Source of the DNA: Paraburkholderia sp. BCC1885
Lineage (GTDB): Bacteria > Pseudomonadota > Gammaproteobacteria > Burkholderiales > Burkholderiaceae
Direction of reading: 5' to 3'
DNA length: 64,000 nucleotides
NCBI RefSeq assembly: GCF_900996235.1
Contig: NZ_CAAJGM010000155.1
Coordinates: forward strand, 1-64,000
Under the pieces are notes generated by a model. The model was not told where the DNA came from, did no database searches, and saw only the letters and a list, made by a program, of their open reading frames with translations. The translations under genes and the position numbers were made by a program. Below, one piece after another: positions 47,384-58,501 of the stretch (its first letter is position 1; the number at the start of each line of letters is the position of its first letter).

Positions 47384-48496
47384 ATGAAGATCAAGAAGGC
47401 CATCGACCGTATTCCTGGCGGGCTGATGCTCGTCCCCCTGCTGCTCGGCGCGTGCGTGCATACCTTCGCGCCGCACGCCGGCAAGTTCCTCGGGTCCTTC
47501 TCCAATGCGCTGATCACGGGAACATTGCCGATCCTCGCCGTATGGTTCTTTTGCATGGGCGCCAGCATCAGCCTGAAGGCGACGCCCGTCGTGCTGCGCA
47601 AAAGCGGCGTGCTGGTCGTCACCAAGGTGTTGACGGCGGCCGTCGCGGGTGTGATCGCCTCGCACTTTCTGCCGCCGGGCGGCATCACCTCGGGCTTTCT
47701 CAGCGGACTGTCGGTGCTCACCGTGATCTGCGTGATGAACGAAAGCAACGGCGGTCTGTATATGGCGCTGATGCAGCAATACGGCACCCGCGAGGAAGCC
47801 GGCGCGTTCTGCCTGATGTCGCTGGAGTCCGGACCGTTCATGACCATGGTGACGCTCGGCATTGCCGGGCTCGCCAGCTTTCCGTATGCAACCTTGCTCG
47901 GCGCGCTACTGCCGTTCCTGATCGGTTTCGCGCTCGGCAATCTGGACAGCGAGTTGCGGCAGTTCTTCGGCCAGGCGGTGGCCGTCATGGTGCCGTTCTT
48001 TGCGTTTGCACTTGGCAACAATCTCGACTTTCGCGTGATTCTCGATACGGGGCTGCTCGGCGTGCTGATCGGCATCTGCGTGATTTGCGTGACGGGGACG
48101 ACGCTCGTGCTGGCCGACATCTTCCTCGCGCGCGGCAACGGCACGGCAGGCATCGGCGCGGCATCGACGGCGGGCGCGGCAGTGGCCGTGCCGCAGATCA
48201 TCGCCGGCATCGAGCCGCGCTATGCGGCCGTCGCCCCGGCCGCGACCGCGCTCGTCGCGACCTCGGTGGTGGTGACCTCGCTGCTCACGCCGATCCTCAC
48301 CGCAGTCTGGGCGCGCGGCTGGGGCGTGCTTTCGCCCGACTATCTGGACAGGCATCCCGCTGCGGACGACTCGCCTGCATCGCCCCCTTCGCCCGATTCT
48401 GCCAATTCGCCACCCGAAAATCGCGAAAGCCGCCACAATCACGAAGGCCACCACAGTCACGAACTCGAGCCCACGCTCCATCAACCGCTGAAGTAG
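47384..48496 (+). CDS. kdgT: 2-keto-3-deoxygluconate permease family transporter
   Basis: This 370-residue inner-membrane protein has about ten hydrophobic helices. It opens [20 protein letters not shown], typical of KdgT. Conserved blocks include [18 protein letters not shown] and [20 protein letters not shown]. Such carriers take up 2-keto-3-deoxygluconate or related sugar acids by proton symport. The C-terminal tail is cytosolic and His-rich ([13 protein letters not shown]). The start ATG at 47384 follows GGAGGAG. The RraA-like gene 46 bases downstream suggests a small sugar-acid operon. Confidence 0.88.
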   Translation: MKIKKAIDRIPGGLMLVPLLLGACVHTFAPHAGKFLGSFSNALITGTLPILAVWFFCMGASISLKATPVVLRKSGVLVVTKVLTAAVAGVIASHFLPPGGITSGFLSGLSVLTVICVMNESNGGLYMALMQQYGTREEAGAFCLMSLESGPFMTMVTLGIAGLASFPYATLLGALLPFLIGFALGNLDSELRQFFGQAVAVMVPFFAFALGNNLDFRVILDTGLLGVLIGICVICVTGTTLVLADIFLARGNGTAGIGAASTAGAAVAVPQIIAGIEPRYAAVAPAATALVATSVVVTSLLTPILTAVWARGWGVLSPDYLDRHPAADDSPASPPSPDSANSPPENRESRHNHEGHHSHELEPTLHQPLK

Positions 48497-48542
48497 TGGC
48501 GTCTTTCAACCCTATTGCCATCCGATAACACCTGATCTCACG

Positions 48543-49262
48543 ATGCACGAACTCGATCCCGCTACGCTCGAAGCCCTCCGTCACGTCAGCACGGCCACGC
48601 TCACCACGCAGTTGTTCAAGCGTGGCTTGCGCAACACCTTCATGCAGGGCGTCGCGCCGTTGACGCCGCCGGGCGGCGCAAACCTGGTGGGGCCCGCGTT
48701 CACGCTGCGCAATATTCCGGCGCGCGAGGACATCGACGTTCTCGAACTGTTTGCGAATCCGGAATACGCACAGCGCAAATGCGTCGAAACGATTCCGGCC
48801 GGCTCTGTGCTGGTGCAGGATTGCCGTGGCGAGCGCAATAGCGCGTCGTTCGGCTCCATCCTCACGCAGCGCCTCCAGGTGCGCGGTGTCGCGGGCATGG
48901 TGTCGGATGGTCCGGTACGTGACAGCACCACCATCGCCGCGCTCGGCCTGCCGGTGTTCTGCGCCGGCGCGAGCGCACCGCCGAATCTGCTGCGCCACCA
49001 CGCAATCGATATCAACGTGCCGATCGGCTGCGGCGGCGTCGCCGTGTTCCCGGGCGACGTGATCGTCGGCGATGCGGACGGCGTGGTCGTGATTCCCCGC
49101 GAGATGGCCGATGACGTCGCCAGGGCGTCCGCCGAACAGGAACAGCTGGAAGAGTTTCTGACCGAACGGATTCGCGAAGGCGCGGCGCTGCCCGGCACGT
49201 ATCCGCCGAACGACGTGACCAAGGCGGCTTACGAAGTGTGGAAGAAGGCGCGTAAGGCGTAA
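48543..49262 (+). CDS. RraA-like aldolase/dehydratase family protein
   Basis: The 239-residue protein belongs to the RraA / HMG-aldolase superfamily. GSVLVQDCRGERNSASFGS, GVAGMVSDGPVRDSTTI and GDVIVGDADGVVVIP form the metal and substrate site. Genuine RNase E inhibitors of this family are shorter; longer members work on 2-keto acids such as 4-hydroxy-4-methyl-2-oxoglutarate. Being downstream of a KdgT-type permease supports a catabolic enzyme for an imported keto sugar acid. The exact substrate is not clear. Confidence 0.8.
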   Translation: MHELDPATLEALRHVSTATLTTQLFKRGLRNTFMQGVAPLTPPGGANLVGPAFTLRNIPAREDIDVLELFANPEYAQRKCVETIPAGSVLVQDCRGERNSASFGSILTQRLQVRGVAGMVSDGPVRDSTTIAALGLPVFCAGASAPPNLLRHHAIDINVPIGCGGVAVFPGDVIVGDADGVVVIPREMADDVARASAEQEQLEEFLTERIREGAALPGTYPPNDVTKAAYEVWKKARKA

Positions 49263-49806
49263 TCCTCCAGGTTGTCAGTCAGCGGCGTGTTGCGAGACGA
49301 GTTGCCGACCTGTTTGCCGCCAGGTCTGCTGCTCCGGTCGCAACCAATTTGCCAGTCCGGATTTGCGAATCGTTCACAGCGGATTTGCAAAATCAGCCGC
49401 TGATCTTTCCCCGCGCGAGCCTTCTCAAGGCTCGCCCTCGCGCTACCGCGTATTTCCGCATGTTTCCCCGCGTTACCAGCCGGTCATATTCGCGCCGCGC
49501 GGAAAACCACGCTCTTCCCGCCGCACTGTAATGTCCGGCCGCGCCACCACGCCACGCCGCGCCAATCGCCTTACAGATCCGGTGTGGACGGGCTCGTCAC
49601 TGCTTCCAAAATGTTTATCGGCGTAATACGGTGGAATATCCGCGCGTTGTCGCGGGCGCCGGGGTCGGCTGTAATGACTCGACCCTGCATTCCCGGCGCC
49701 GGCAAGCGAACCTCGCGGCGCGGTGTTCTGCCCTCGCAAACCGGCCCTTGGCGGCAAGCTGTCACGCACGCCCTAGCCCTTTCATTTTCCCGCCGGGCAC
49801 GACAAA
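49263..49806. other. Spacer, no gene recognised
   Basis: These 544 bases lie between the RraA-like gene and the kinase-like gene, both plus strand. Open frames on both strands look like composition artefacts. There is no clear terminator hairpin with a T run. Confidence 0.4.
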
Positions 49807-50814
49807 TTGGCTGACGCACAGAATCCCCAGACCGCATCCGCCAGCAGCGACGCGGCTGTTCACGCGAAAGGCGTCATCGATCCGCAGACGGACGTCAGCG
49901 ACGACGAAGCCGCGGCCATCGCGCAGGCCGCGCTAAAAAGCACGATTGTTCACGTCAGCCGCCAGACGCTCACGCAAAGCGGCAATGCCATTTTCCGCGT
50001 GCAACTGGCCGATGGCCGTGCAGTCGCCGTGCGCGTCAATCCACGCCGCGGCATGTTCAGCTTCACGCAGCACAATTTCGACGCGCTGCGCGAACTCGGC
50101 TTGCCGGTGCCGCGCGTGCTGGCTTCCGGGACGACGGCGAGGCAAGGCTCGTTCATCGTGCTCGAATGGGTACCCGGCCGGGATCTGCAATACGAACTGG
50201 CCGGCATGTCCGCGCCGCAGATGACGCGCATCGCCGAGACGGTCAGCGATTACCAGAAGCGCGTCGCGGCTCTGCCCGAAAGCCGCGGTTTCGGCTGGGC
50301 GCCGGTTCGCCGCCACGCGAGCACCGCGCGATGGACCGACATTTTCGGCCAGACTTCCAATGAGGAACCGCGCGACGACGCGCCCGCGCTCGACCATCTC
50401 AGGGCTCGCTTGCGCGCGATTCGCCGCTCCGTCGAGCCCTACTTCGCTTCGTTGCGGCCCATCTGTTTTCTGGACGACCTCACGGTCAAAAACGTGCTGG
50501 TCGAGCATGGCGATCTGCAGGGCATCATCGACGTCGACTTCGTCTGCTATGGCGACCCGCTGATGGCAGTCGGCACCACGCTCGCTCACATTGCGGCCGA
50601 CGTCGGCGAGGAAGGTCGTTTCTACGGCGACGAACTGATCCGCTGCGCGGCGCCCTCGCCCGACGCAGAGCGCGCCATCTACTTCTATGGCTCGCTGTGG
50701 ATGACGGGTTTTCTCGCCGCGGCCGAGGCTGCTGGCGACGTGCAACGCGCCACGGAACTGATGACGGCAACCGACACCATGCTGCGCGCCGCCGAGTCCG
50801 GCCTGCACATCTGA
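49807..50814 (+). CDS. Aminoglycoside-phosphotransferase-like kinase with altered catalytic loop
   Basis: This 335-residue protein has the APH kinase fold: a nucleotide-binding lobe (GNAIFRVQLADGRAVAVRVN), a hinge FIVLEWVPGRDLQYEL, then the catalytic loop FLDDLTVKNVLVEHGD and metal motif IIDVDF. The usual HGDxxxxN loop reads LDDLTVKN, keeping Asp and Asn but lacking His. Many such proteins phosphorylate small metabolites, and no resistance role should be assumed. The start is TTG at 49807, not strongly supported. It is convergent with a TetR gene 15 bases away. Confidence 0.75.
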   Translation: MADAQNPQTASASSDAAVHAKGVIDPQTDVSDDEAAAIAQAALKSTIVHVSRQTLTQSGNAIFRVQLADGRAVAVRVNPRRGMFSFTQHNFDALRELGLPVPRVLASGTTARQGSFIVLEWVPGRDLQYELAGMSAPQMTRIAETVSDYQKRVAALPESRGFGWAPVRRHASTARWTDIFGQTSNEEPRDDAPALDHLRARLRAIRRSVEPYFASLRPICFLDDLTVKNVLVEHGDLQGIIDVDFVCYGDPLMAVGTTLAHIAADVGEEGRFYGDELIRCAAPSPDAERAIYFYGSLWMTGFLAAAEAAGDVQRATELMTATDTMLRAAESGLHI

Positions 50815-50829
50815 AACGAAGCCGGCGGG

Positions 50830-51594
50830 CTAGCGCGTGTCGCGCTGCGGCCCCAGGCCGTGCACGAGTAGCGCGACGGCATGCCGGGCAATGTCGTCCG
50901 GCGTCAGACTGCGCCGCACCGGATCGTTGCGCCACATTTTCGATGTCGCCAGCGGCAGGATCGTCAAGCCCAGCAGCGTGAGAAATACCAGCGACGGTTC
51001 CAGTTCCGCGTTCACCCGCCCCTCTTTCTGCCACTGCTCGATCCGCGCCAGCGAAGCCTTGTGATGCGTATGGCCGAAGCGCTCGTGCATACGTTGACGC
51101 AGCAGGCCCCCCTCGCTGATCACCTCGCGGACCCACAACGACGGAAACCACGGATTCTCGACCGCCACCGCCACCATCCCGCGCGCCAGTTGCGTGATCG
51201 CGGCAATCGGGTCGTCGGGATTGGCTTCGAATGCGCCGCCAATCGCCGCGCGAAGCGGCAGAAAACGCTCGTCGATCAGCACGTCGAGCAACTGGTCGCG
51301 CGTCTTGAAGTAGTAATGCACCATCGCCGACGTGAAGCCGGCCTCGCGGGCGATCGCGCCAAGCGTCGTATCGACGATGCCCTGGCGCGCGAACAGCGCA
51401 AGCGCCGCATCGAGCAGCCGCTCGCGCTGTTCGGGGCCGCGCGCGCTGCCGCTCGGGCGGCCGGGGCGCCGGGCGGCGGGAGATTTTGCCGCTGCAGGGG
51501 CAAGCGCGGCCGCAGCCCCGCCGGCGTTGACCCGTGCTTTGGCGCGTGATTTGGCTCCTTTCGGCGGCCGTTCATCGGACGATGCTGAAGTCAT
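50830..51594 (-). CDS. TetR-family repressor, probably of the adjacent MFS pump
   Basis: This 254-residue regulator has a long Ala- and Arg-rich N-terminal extension of about 55 residues. The TetR helix-turn-helix follows (LGAIAREAGFTSAMVHYYFK), then a C-terminal ligand domain with WFPSLWVREVISEGGLLRQR. It is divergent from the MFS gene with a 108-base spacer holding a near-perfect palindrome, so it most likely represses both. The inducer is unknown. Confidence 0.9.
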   Translation of the reverse strand: MTSASSDERPPKGAKSRAKARVNAGGAAAALAPAAAKSPAARRPGRPSGSARGPEQRERLLDAALALFARQGIVDTTLGAIAREAGFTSAMVHYYFKTRDQLLDVLIDERFLPLRAAIGGAFEANPDDPIAAITQLARGMVAVAVENPWFPSLWVREVISEGGLLRQRMHERFGHTHHKASLARIEQWQKEGRVNAELEPSLVFLTLLGLTILPLATSKMWRNDPVRRSLTPDDIARHAVALLVHGLGPQRDTR

Positions 51595-51658
51595 GTCCTT
51601 ACCATTTGACCAATGATGAGATGTGGCATATATTAATCTCCACGTTAATTAATTTCAA

Positions 51659-53211
<1,553 letters not shown>

Positions 53212-53577
53212 GCGCGTCGTGTGCGAAGCCGGGTTCGACAATGACCGGCCTCGCCACGCGTTTCATCCGATCAATCGTCGCGCCGGTCTTTGCGCACCGG
53301 CATCATGTAAAAAACTTCCCTTGATTCGTTCTGCCGACATGTGCAGCAATCTGCCTGCCGCTGTGTGTGTTCTCGCACACGCGGTAGGTGCGAACGTCGA
53401 TTGACGTTGACCTCGAAAGCTCACATATTGTTCATGGCGGCGCTGTCATTTTTGTTTGTATGGCGAGCGCTGAACTTCCGCACATTCGGAGTGTGATTCG
53501 CGCAGAGATTGCATGCTGCTTCGAGCACCATCCGAAGCATGCCCTGTAGGCATAGCCTATCGCAGGTGGGTCACAGC
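53212..53577. other. Spacer, no gene recognised
   Basis: These 366 bases lie between the MFS gene and the zinc-ribbon gene. The middle part (53400-53470) is more AT-rich and may be the promoter region of the downstream gene. No hairpin or operator stands out. Confidence 0.4.
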
Positions 53578-54609
53578 ATGTCCACCCAAAGTACGTCCGG
53601 CCAAAATTTTCCCGCGCCCTGCAAACGCTGCGGCGGCGCGCTGTACCAGTACGCCGACCTGTGTCCTTACTGCGGCGCGGCGCATCCGCTCGCAGCACCC
53701 GCGCATGCGCGCTTTGCGCCGGACAGTCCGCTGCACAGGCCATTGCAAACGGATCCTCAGACCCCGCCAGGCGGTCCGGATCTCGCCTCGCCGGAGACAC
53801 CGATTCCGCCGCTGATTCATTTGCCGATGAGCACGCCGATTGGCTCGCGCTGGCTCATTACGCGTGGACTGATCGCGCTTGGCGTCGTCGTGCTAGGTTA
53901 TGGCGGCTACGCGCTACTCGGCGATCGCCACACCGACGCACCGGGGTACGATGCACAGGACTCCCGATCAACTGCCGGCTCCATTGCGCCGTATGCGCCG
54001 GATCAAACCGCGAATACGCAGGCCGGCACAGGCGCCGTCAACACGTCCGCCACGCCCACCGCGCCCGCACGCGCGGTGATTCAACCGGTGAACGTTCCGC
54101 ACTACCGCGACCTCGCGGATAGCCTGCGCGCCGCGCATAGGCATATGGAGTCGCACGATCTGTCGGGCGCGCAGGCAGCCGTCAATGCTGCTCTTTCGAT
54201 GGAGCCCGGCAATGCCGATGCGCGTGCGGTCCAGAATCAGTTGACGCCACTCGAGCAGCGCCGCGACGCCGCGCTGCAAACGGCGAACGTGTGTGTCAAA
54301 GACCACCTGTGGAATTGCGTCGAGCACAGCGCGCGCGACGCACTCTCGATGGATAGCGGTAGCCCCGAAGCAAAATCGCTGCTGGAACGCGCGATCGTCG
54401 AAACCGGCTGGGTGCCGCTCGGCGGTCATGTCGCGCCACCCGCCCGCGTCGCCCAGCCGTCTCGACCCCAGCCAGCCGCGCCCGCCGTTGCGGCCACTCA
54501 GGTTACGCCGGCCGCGCCTGCGCCGGGCAGCGTCGACGCGCAGGTTCGGGCCATCGCACAATCGGGCTGGCGAAGCTCGCCGGCGTCGGCTGCGGCGCCC
54601 GCTCACTGA
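53578..54609 (+). CDS. Zinc-ribbon membrane protein with TPR-like region
   Basis: This 343-residue protein has a four-cysteine zinc ribbon at residues about 14-34 (CKRCGGALYQYADLCPYCG). One membrane helix follows near residue 100 (LITRGLIALGVVVLGYGGYA). A helical segment like one or two TPR repeats (AHRHMESHDLSGAQAAVNAA, HSARDALSMDSGSPEAKSLL) precedes a Pro-Ala-rich tail. The start ATG at 53578 is preferred over a longer frame at 53509. I do not recognise a named family. It lies 144 bases before an orphan TAXI protein on the same strand. Confidence 0.7.
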   Translation: MSTQSTSGQNFPAPCKRCGGALYQYADLCPYCGAAHPLAAPAHARFAPDSPLHRPLQTDPQTPPGGPDLASPETPIPPLIHLPMSTPIGSRWLITRGLIALGVVVLGYGGYALLGDRHTDAPGYDAQDSRSTAGSIAPYAPDQTANTQAGTGAVNTSATPTAPARAVIQPVNVPHYRDLADSLRAAHRHMESHDLSGAQAAVNAALSMEPGNADARAVQNQLTPLEQRRDAALQTANVCVKDHLWNCVEHSARDALSMDSGSPEAKSLLERAIVETGWVPLGGHVAPPARVAQPSRPQPAAPAVAATQVTPAAPAPGSVDAQVRAIAQSGWRSSPASAAAPAH

Positions 54610-54753
54610 GCGGCGCATCGCGCTCAAATTGACAACGGATTTTCAGGCACTTCGCACGACGCAATAACCAGAATCGCAACACCGACTCACCGATGCTTCG
54701 TCGCGGCGCTCCGCGCGAAGCCCGTTCAAACCAGACCGATAGGTGGACAGACC

Positions 54754-55830
54754 ATGCTCAAGATAATTCTGGCGGGGTGGCTCGGGTTATTGCTGGCGTC
54801 GTCGCCGGCGCTTGCAGACAATGCGCACTACAAGATCGTCACCGGACCCGAGCGCGGCACCTATATCCAGTTTGGCGCGGATCTGGCGAAATGGGTGGCC
54901 GAACCGGCCGGCATCGACCTCGACGTCATGCCGTCGAAGGGTTCGGCGGAGAATGTCCAGCGCTTGCGTTTCGAATCGGGCGTCAAGCTCGCGCTGGTCC
55001 AGTCCGACGTCTATCAGGCTTATGTGGATATGGCTGCCGCCGGCAATACCGATGCCGGTCAGGCCATTCGCCCGCTGCGGCTCATCATGCCGCTCTATGA
55101 CGAAGAGATCAATTTTGTCGTGCGCGCCGACTCGCCGATCAGAACGATCAACGAGATCAAGGACAAGAACATTAGCGTGGGCCTGCTCGGCAGCGGCACA
55201 GCGCAGTCCGCCAACACGATTTATCACCTGATGTTCGGCCAGCCGATTCCCGATCAGAACGTCCAGCATCTGAGCAACGAAGATGCACTCGCGGCGCTGA
55301 TCGTCAAGAAGATCGATGTCGCGGTGATCGTGGTGGGCCAGCCCGCCAAACTGTTCACCGACATGAACCCGGAACTGCTGCAACAGCTTCGCCTGCTACG
55401 GGTCGATCCCAATGCTCCCGAAAGCGCGCGCGCCAAACAGACCTATTTTCCCGCGACGATTCACACGTCAAGTTATCCTAACTGGTTAAAAGAGGACGTA
55501 CCGACCTTCACTGTGAAGGCGTTTCTCGTCACCTACGACTACGGGTTGCGCGATACGGTGGTCAATCTCGACCGCTTCGCCGAGCCGCTCTGCACGAACT
55601 TCGACAACCTGCAGGAGCACGGTCATCCCAAATGGAAGCAGGTGAAGATGGAATTGCCGAATCTCGGCAAGGGCTGGCAATACTATGGGCCGGTGGAAAG
55701 GCGTTTGCGCACCTGTGTGGCTCGCCGCGAAGCCGGCATGACGACCGCAGCGCCCGCGCAAACGGCGGACAAGGCGTCTATCAAGTCGAATTGCTCGGAT
55801 GAGGCACGGGTGCTGATGCTGTGCAAGTGA
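54754..55830 (+). CDS. TAXI-family TRAP transporter substrate-binding protein, orphan
   Basis: This 358-residue exported protein has a signal peptide ending LLLASSPALA. The TAXI fold follows, with GADLAKWVAEPAGIDLDVMP, ALVQSDVYQAY and SVGLLGSGTAQSANTIYHL. Such proteins bind organic acids in the periplasm and hand them to a TRAP permease. No permease (DctM-like) gene lies nearby, so this is an orphan that may serve as a sensor or use a distant permease. The C terminus adds an Ala-Thr linker and two cysteines. Confidence 0.87.
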   Translation: MLKIILAGWLGLLLASSPALADNAHYKIVTGPERGTYIQFGADLAKWVAEPAGIDLDVMPSKGSAENVQRLRFESGVKLALVQSDVYQAYVDMAAAGNTDAGQAIRPLRLIMPLYDEEINFVVRADSPIRTINEIKDKNISVGLLGSGTAQSANTIYHLMFGQPIPDQNVQHLSNEDALAALIVKKIDVAVIVVGQPAKLFTDMNPELLQQLRLLRVDPNAPESARAKQTYFPATIHTSSYPNWLKEDVPTFTVKAFLVTYDYGLRDTVVNLDRFAEPLCTNFDNLQEHGHPKWKQVKMELPNLGKGWQYYGPVERRLRTCVARREAGMTTAAPAQTADKASIKSNCSDEARVLMLCK

Positions 55831-55917
55831 TGGTGCATGCGAGTGTCGAATGCGGCGTTCGCTATCGGATCTCGGAGACACCTGATCACTTGCCTGGCAT
55901 CCCTGATTATTTATGAA

Positions 55918-57351
55918 TCAGACGTCGACGCTCTGGGCAAGCTCCATCGCGCGCTGCAAGGCCTCATAAGCCTTCGGCCGGTTGCATTGCGAAACGTTGA
56001 AACGCAAAAACCCTGCCGCCGTTTGCGCGGCGCTGAACACATTGCCCGGCGCCAGCACCACGTTTTCGGCAAGCGCATGGCGCGCGATCTCCGCCGCATC
56101 CAGTTGGGCAGGCAAACGCGCCCACACGAACAGCCCCGCGCGCGGCCGGGTCCACACCTCGAGACCAGCCTGCGTCAGACGGCGGATCGTTTCGCCCATG
56201 GCGTCGGCCAGTTTCGTGCGCAGACCTTCGAGATGCCGGCGGTAGGTGCCGTCCACCAGCAGTCGATGCACCACGCTCGCGGCCAGTTGTCCATTGCCGA
56301 AAGTCGTGGCCAGTTTCAGGTCGATCAGCGGCTCGATCCAGTCCGCGCGTGCCGCGATGAAACCGCAACGCACCGCCGCCGAAAGCGTCTTCGAAAAACT
56401 GCCGATGGATACCACCCGCGCGAGCCCATCGAAAGCGGCAAGACGCGGCGCGGCTTCGTCTTCGAAGTCGGCGAAGATGTCGTCCTCGACGATCAGCAGG
56501 TTGTGCTCGCCGGCCAGTTTCAATAAACGATGTGCCACCGCGGGTGCCAATGTTGCGCCAGTCGGGTTGTGAATGGCCGAGTTCGTCACGTAAAGGCGCG
56601 GGCGATGCTCCGTCAGCGCCTGCTCGAAACGCGCGAGGTCCGGCCCCGAGGGCGTGTAAGGCACGCTGACGATGCGCGCGCGATGGGCGCGCAGCAACGC
56701 CTGAAAATTGAAGTAACACGGGTCGTCGATCAGGACGGTATCGCCCGGTTCGAGCAGAAAGCGGCAGACGAGATCGAGCGCGTGCGTGCCGCCATCGGTC
56801 AGGATGATCTGCTCCGGCGGCGCGTCGACGCCATGCTGCGCGAGCCGCCAGGCGAGTTGCTGGCGCAGCGCAGGCAAGCCGGGCGGCGTGGCGTAATCGG
56901 CGAGCGCCGCGTGCGGGTCGCGCGCCACCGCGCGCAGCGCCCGGCGCACGCCGTCTTCCGGCAGCCATGACGCCGGCAGCCAGCCGCAGCCGGGCTTGAG
57001 CACCTTTTGCCCCGCTTCGAGCGACTGCCGCGTGAGCCACAGCGGATCGAGCTGGCGATCCAGACGCGGACCGAGATCGGCTAGCGCCAGCGGCGGCGCA
57101 TGCCCGGAGACGAAAAACCCCGACCCGCGCCGCGCGACGATCGTGCCTTCCGCGACCAGCCGGTCATAGGCTTCGACCACCGTCGATTTCGACACGCCGA
57201 GCGTCTCCGTCATCATGCGGATCGACGGCACGCGCGCGCCCGGCATCAGCGAACGACTCGCGATGCGTTCGCGCAACGCGTCCATCACCACTTCGACGCG
57301 GGTGCGCGACACGGCATTGCCATCGGAACTGTCTCTGCTGCTTTCCGCCAT
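55918..57351 (-). CDS. MocR-type GntR regulator with aminotransferase domain
   Basis: This 477-residue protein fuses a GntR winged helix (residues about 15-80: RVPSIRMMTETLGVSKSTVV) to a type I PLP aminotransferase-like domain. The PLP-binding Lys appears in SIGSFSKTLSAAVRCGF, and GDTVLIDDPCYFNFQALLRA and NPTGATL are other fold motifs. MocR regulators sense PLP or an amino compound. It is divergent from an EamA transporter across a repeat-rich spacer, a typical arrangement. The start ATG at 57351 replaces the longer frame. Confidence 0.93.
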   Translation of the reverse strand: MAESSRDSSDGNAVSRTRVEVVMDALRERIASRSLMPGARVPSIRMMTETLGVSKSTVVEAYDRLVAEGTIVARRGSGFFVSGHAPPLALADLGPRLDRQLDPLWLTRQSLEAGQKVLKPGCGWLPASWLPEDGVRRALRAVARDPHAALADYATPPGLPALRQQLAWRLAQHGVDAPPEQIILTDGGTHALDLVCRFLLEPGDTVLIDDPCYFNFQALLRAHRARIVSVPYTPSGPDLARFEQALTEHRPRLYVTNSAIHNPTGATLAPAVAHRLLKLAGEHNLLIVEDDIFADFEDEAAPRLAAFDGLARVVSIGSFSKTLSAAVRCGFIAARADWIEPLIDLKLATTFGNGQLAASVVHRLLVDGTYRRHLEGLRTKLADAMGETIRRLTQAGLEVWTRPRAGLFVWARLPAQLDAAEIARHALAENVVLAPGNVFSAAQTAAGFLRFNVSQCNRPKAYEALQRAMELAQSVDV

Positions 57352-57403
57352 CTGTACTGCTCCACGGTTCGGTACAGTTTGCACGAATTGTACTGATCTG
57401 TAG
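57352..57403. promoter_or_regulatory. Repeat-rich MocR operator region
   Basis: The spacer holds CTGTAC at 57352-57357 and its reverse complement GTACAG at 57372-57377. TGTAC at 57389-57393 and CTGTAG at 57398-57403 follow. MocR proteins usually bind repeated half-sites in such divergent spacers, so these TGTAC elements are the likely contact points for the adjacent regulator. Confidence 0.55.
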
Positions 57404-57451
57404 CTTACACTTTTCGCAGATCAGGAGGATGCTCGGGGTTCGATCCTGGCG

Positions 57452-58390
57452 ATGGAAATTCCGATGCAAAACTCCCAAAACAGCGGCGCGCTTCCCGCTC
57501 GCGCTTCGAGTGGCTGGGTGAGCGGCCTGCTCGGCGTGCTGATCTTCAGCGGCTCGCTGCCGGCCACGCGCCTCGCCGTGCAGGGGCTCGATCCGATCTT
57601 TCTCACCGTGGCCCGTGCGACGATCGCCGGCACGCTCGGACTGATCCTGCTGCTGGTGTTTCGCGAGACCCGGCCAGCGCGGCGCGAACTGCTGCCGTTA
57701 CTGATCGTCGCGCTGGGTGTCGTGGTCGGGTTTCCGTTGCTGACCGCCCTCGCCTTGCGTCATATCACTTCGGCGCATGCGGTCGTGTTTATCGGCCTGC
57801 TGCCGCTTTCCACCGCGATTTTCGGCGTGCTGCGCGGCGGCGAGCGGCCACAGCCCGCGTTCTGGCTGTTTTCCGCGCTCGGCAGCGCCGCAGTGGTCGC
57901 ATTCGCCGTGCGTGACGGCCTGCATGCCTCGCCGGCGGGCGACGCCTTGATGCTGGCCGCCATCGTGGTCTGCGGGCTGGGCTACGCGGAAGGCGCGCGG
58001 CTGTCGCGCCATCTCGGCGGCTGGCAGGTGATCTCGTGGGCGCTGGTGCTTTCGCTGCCGTTGATGGCGCCGCTCACCTGGTGGGCGCGCCCGGCGTCGT
58101 TCGAAGGCGTCAGCCACGCGGCCTGGTGGGGACTGGCGTACGTGTCGCTCTTCAGCATGCTGATCGGCTTCGTGTTCTGGTATCGCGGCCTCGCCTTGGG
58201 CGGCATTGCCAGCGTCGGCCAGTTGCAGCTGCTGCAGCCGTTCTTTGGCCTGGTGCTCGCGGGCGTGCTGCTGCATGAGCAGGTGCCGCCGGTGATGATC
58301 GTCGTCACGGTGGTCGTGGTAGCTTGCGTCGCCGGGGCGCGGCGCTTTGCGCGAACCGTGCCGGTGCGGCCTGTTGATGCGGCGACGTAA
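57452..58390 (+). CDS. EamA (DMT) family permease
   Basis: The 312-residue inner-membrane protein has ten hydrophobic helices in two EamA repeats (GVLIFSGSLPATRLAVQGLD opens the first, GYAEGARLSRHLGG lies between). Such carriers often export amino acids or related metabolites. The start is ATG at 57452, with ATG 57464 as an alternative. An AGGAGG at 57423 lies too far upstream. It is divergent from and probably controlled by the MocR protein. Confidence 0.9.
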   Translation: MEIPMQNSQNSGALPARASSGWVSGLLGVLIFSGSLPATRLAVQGLDPIFLTVARATIAGTLGLILLLVFRETRPARRELLPLLIVALGVVVGFPLLTALALRHITSAHAVVFIGLLPLSTAIFGVLRGGERPQPAFWLFSALGSAAVVAFAVRDGLHASPAGDALMLAAIVVCGLGYAEGARLSRHLGGWQVISWALVLSLPLMAPLTWWARPASFEGVSHAAWWGLAYVSLFSMLIGFVFWYRGLALGGIASVGQLQLLQPFFGLVLAGVLLHEQVPPVMIVVTVVVVACVAGARRFARTVPVRPVDAAT

Positions 58391-58501
58391 CGGCATTGGG
58401 CACCTGAGCGTGACGACATTTTTTGCCCGGCTTCAATTTCATGCAGACCGCTGGCATAGTGAAGTGTTTCCGGAGCGGCTCCGGTAACCAGAGGAATCCG
58501 T

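Noticed and set aside
57433..57455. tRNA T-loop-like GGTTCGATCC
   Set aside because: The flanking bases do not form a 5-bp T stem, and no acceptor or anticodon arm surrounds it.
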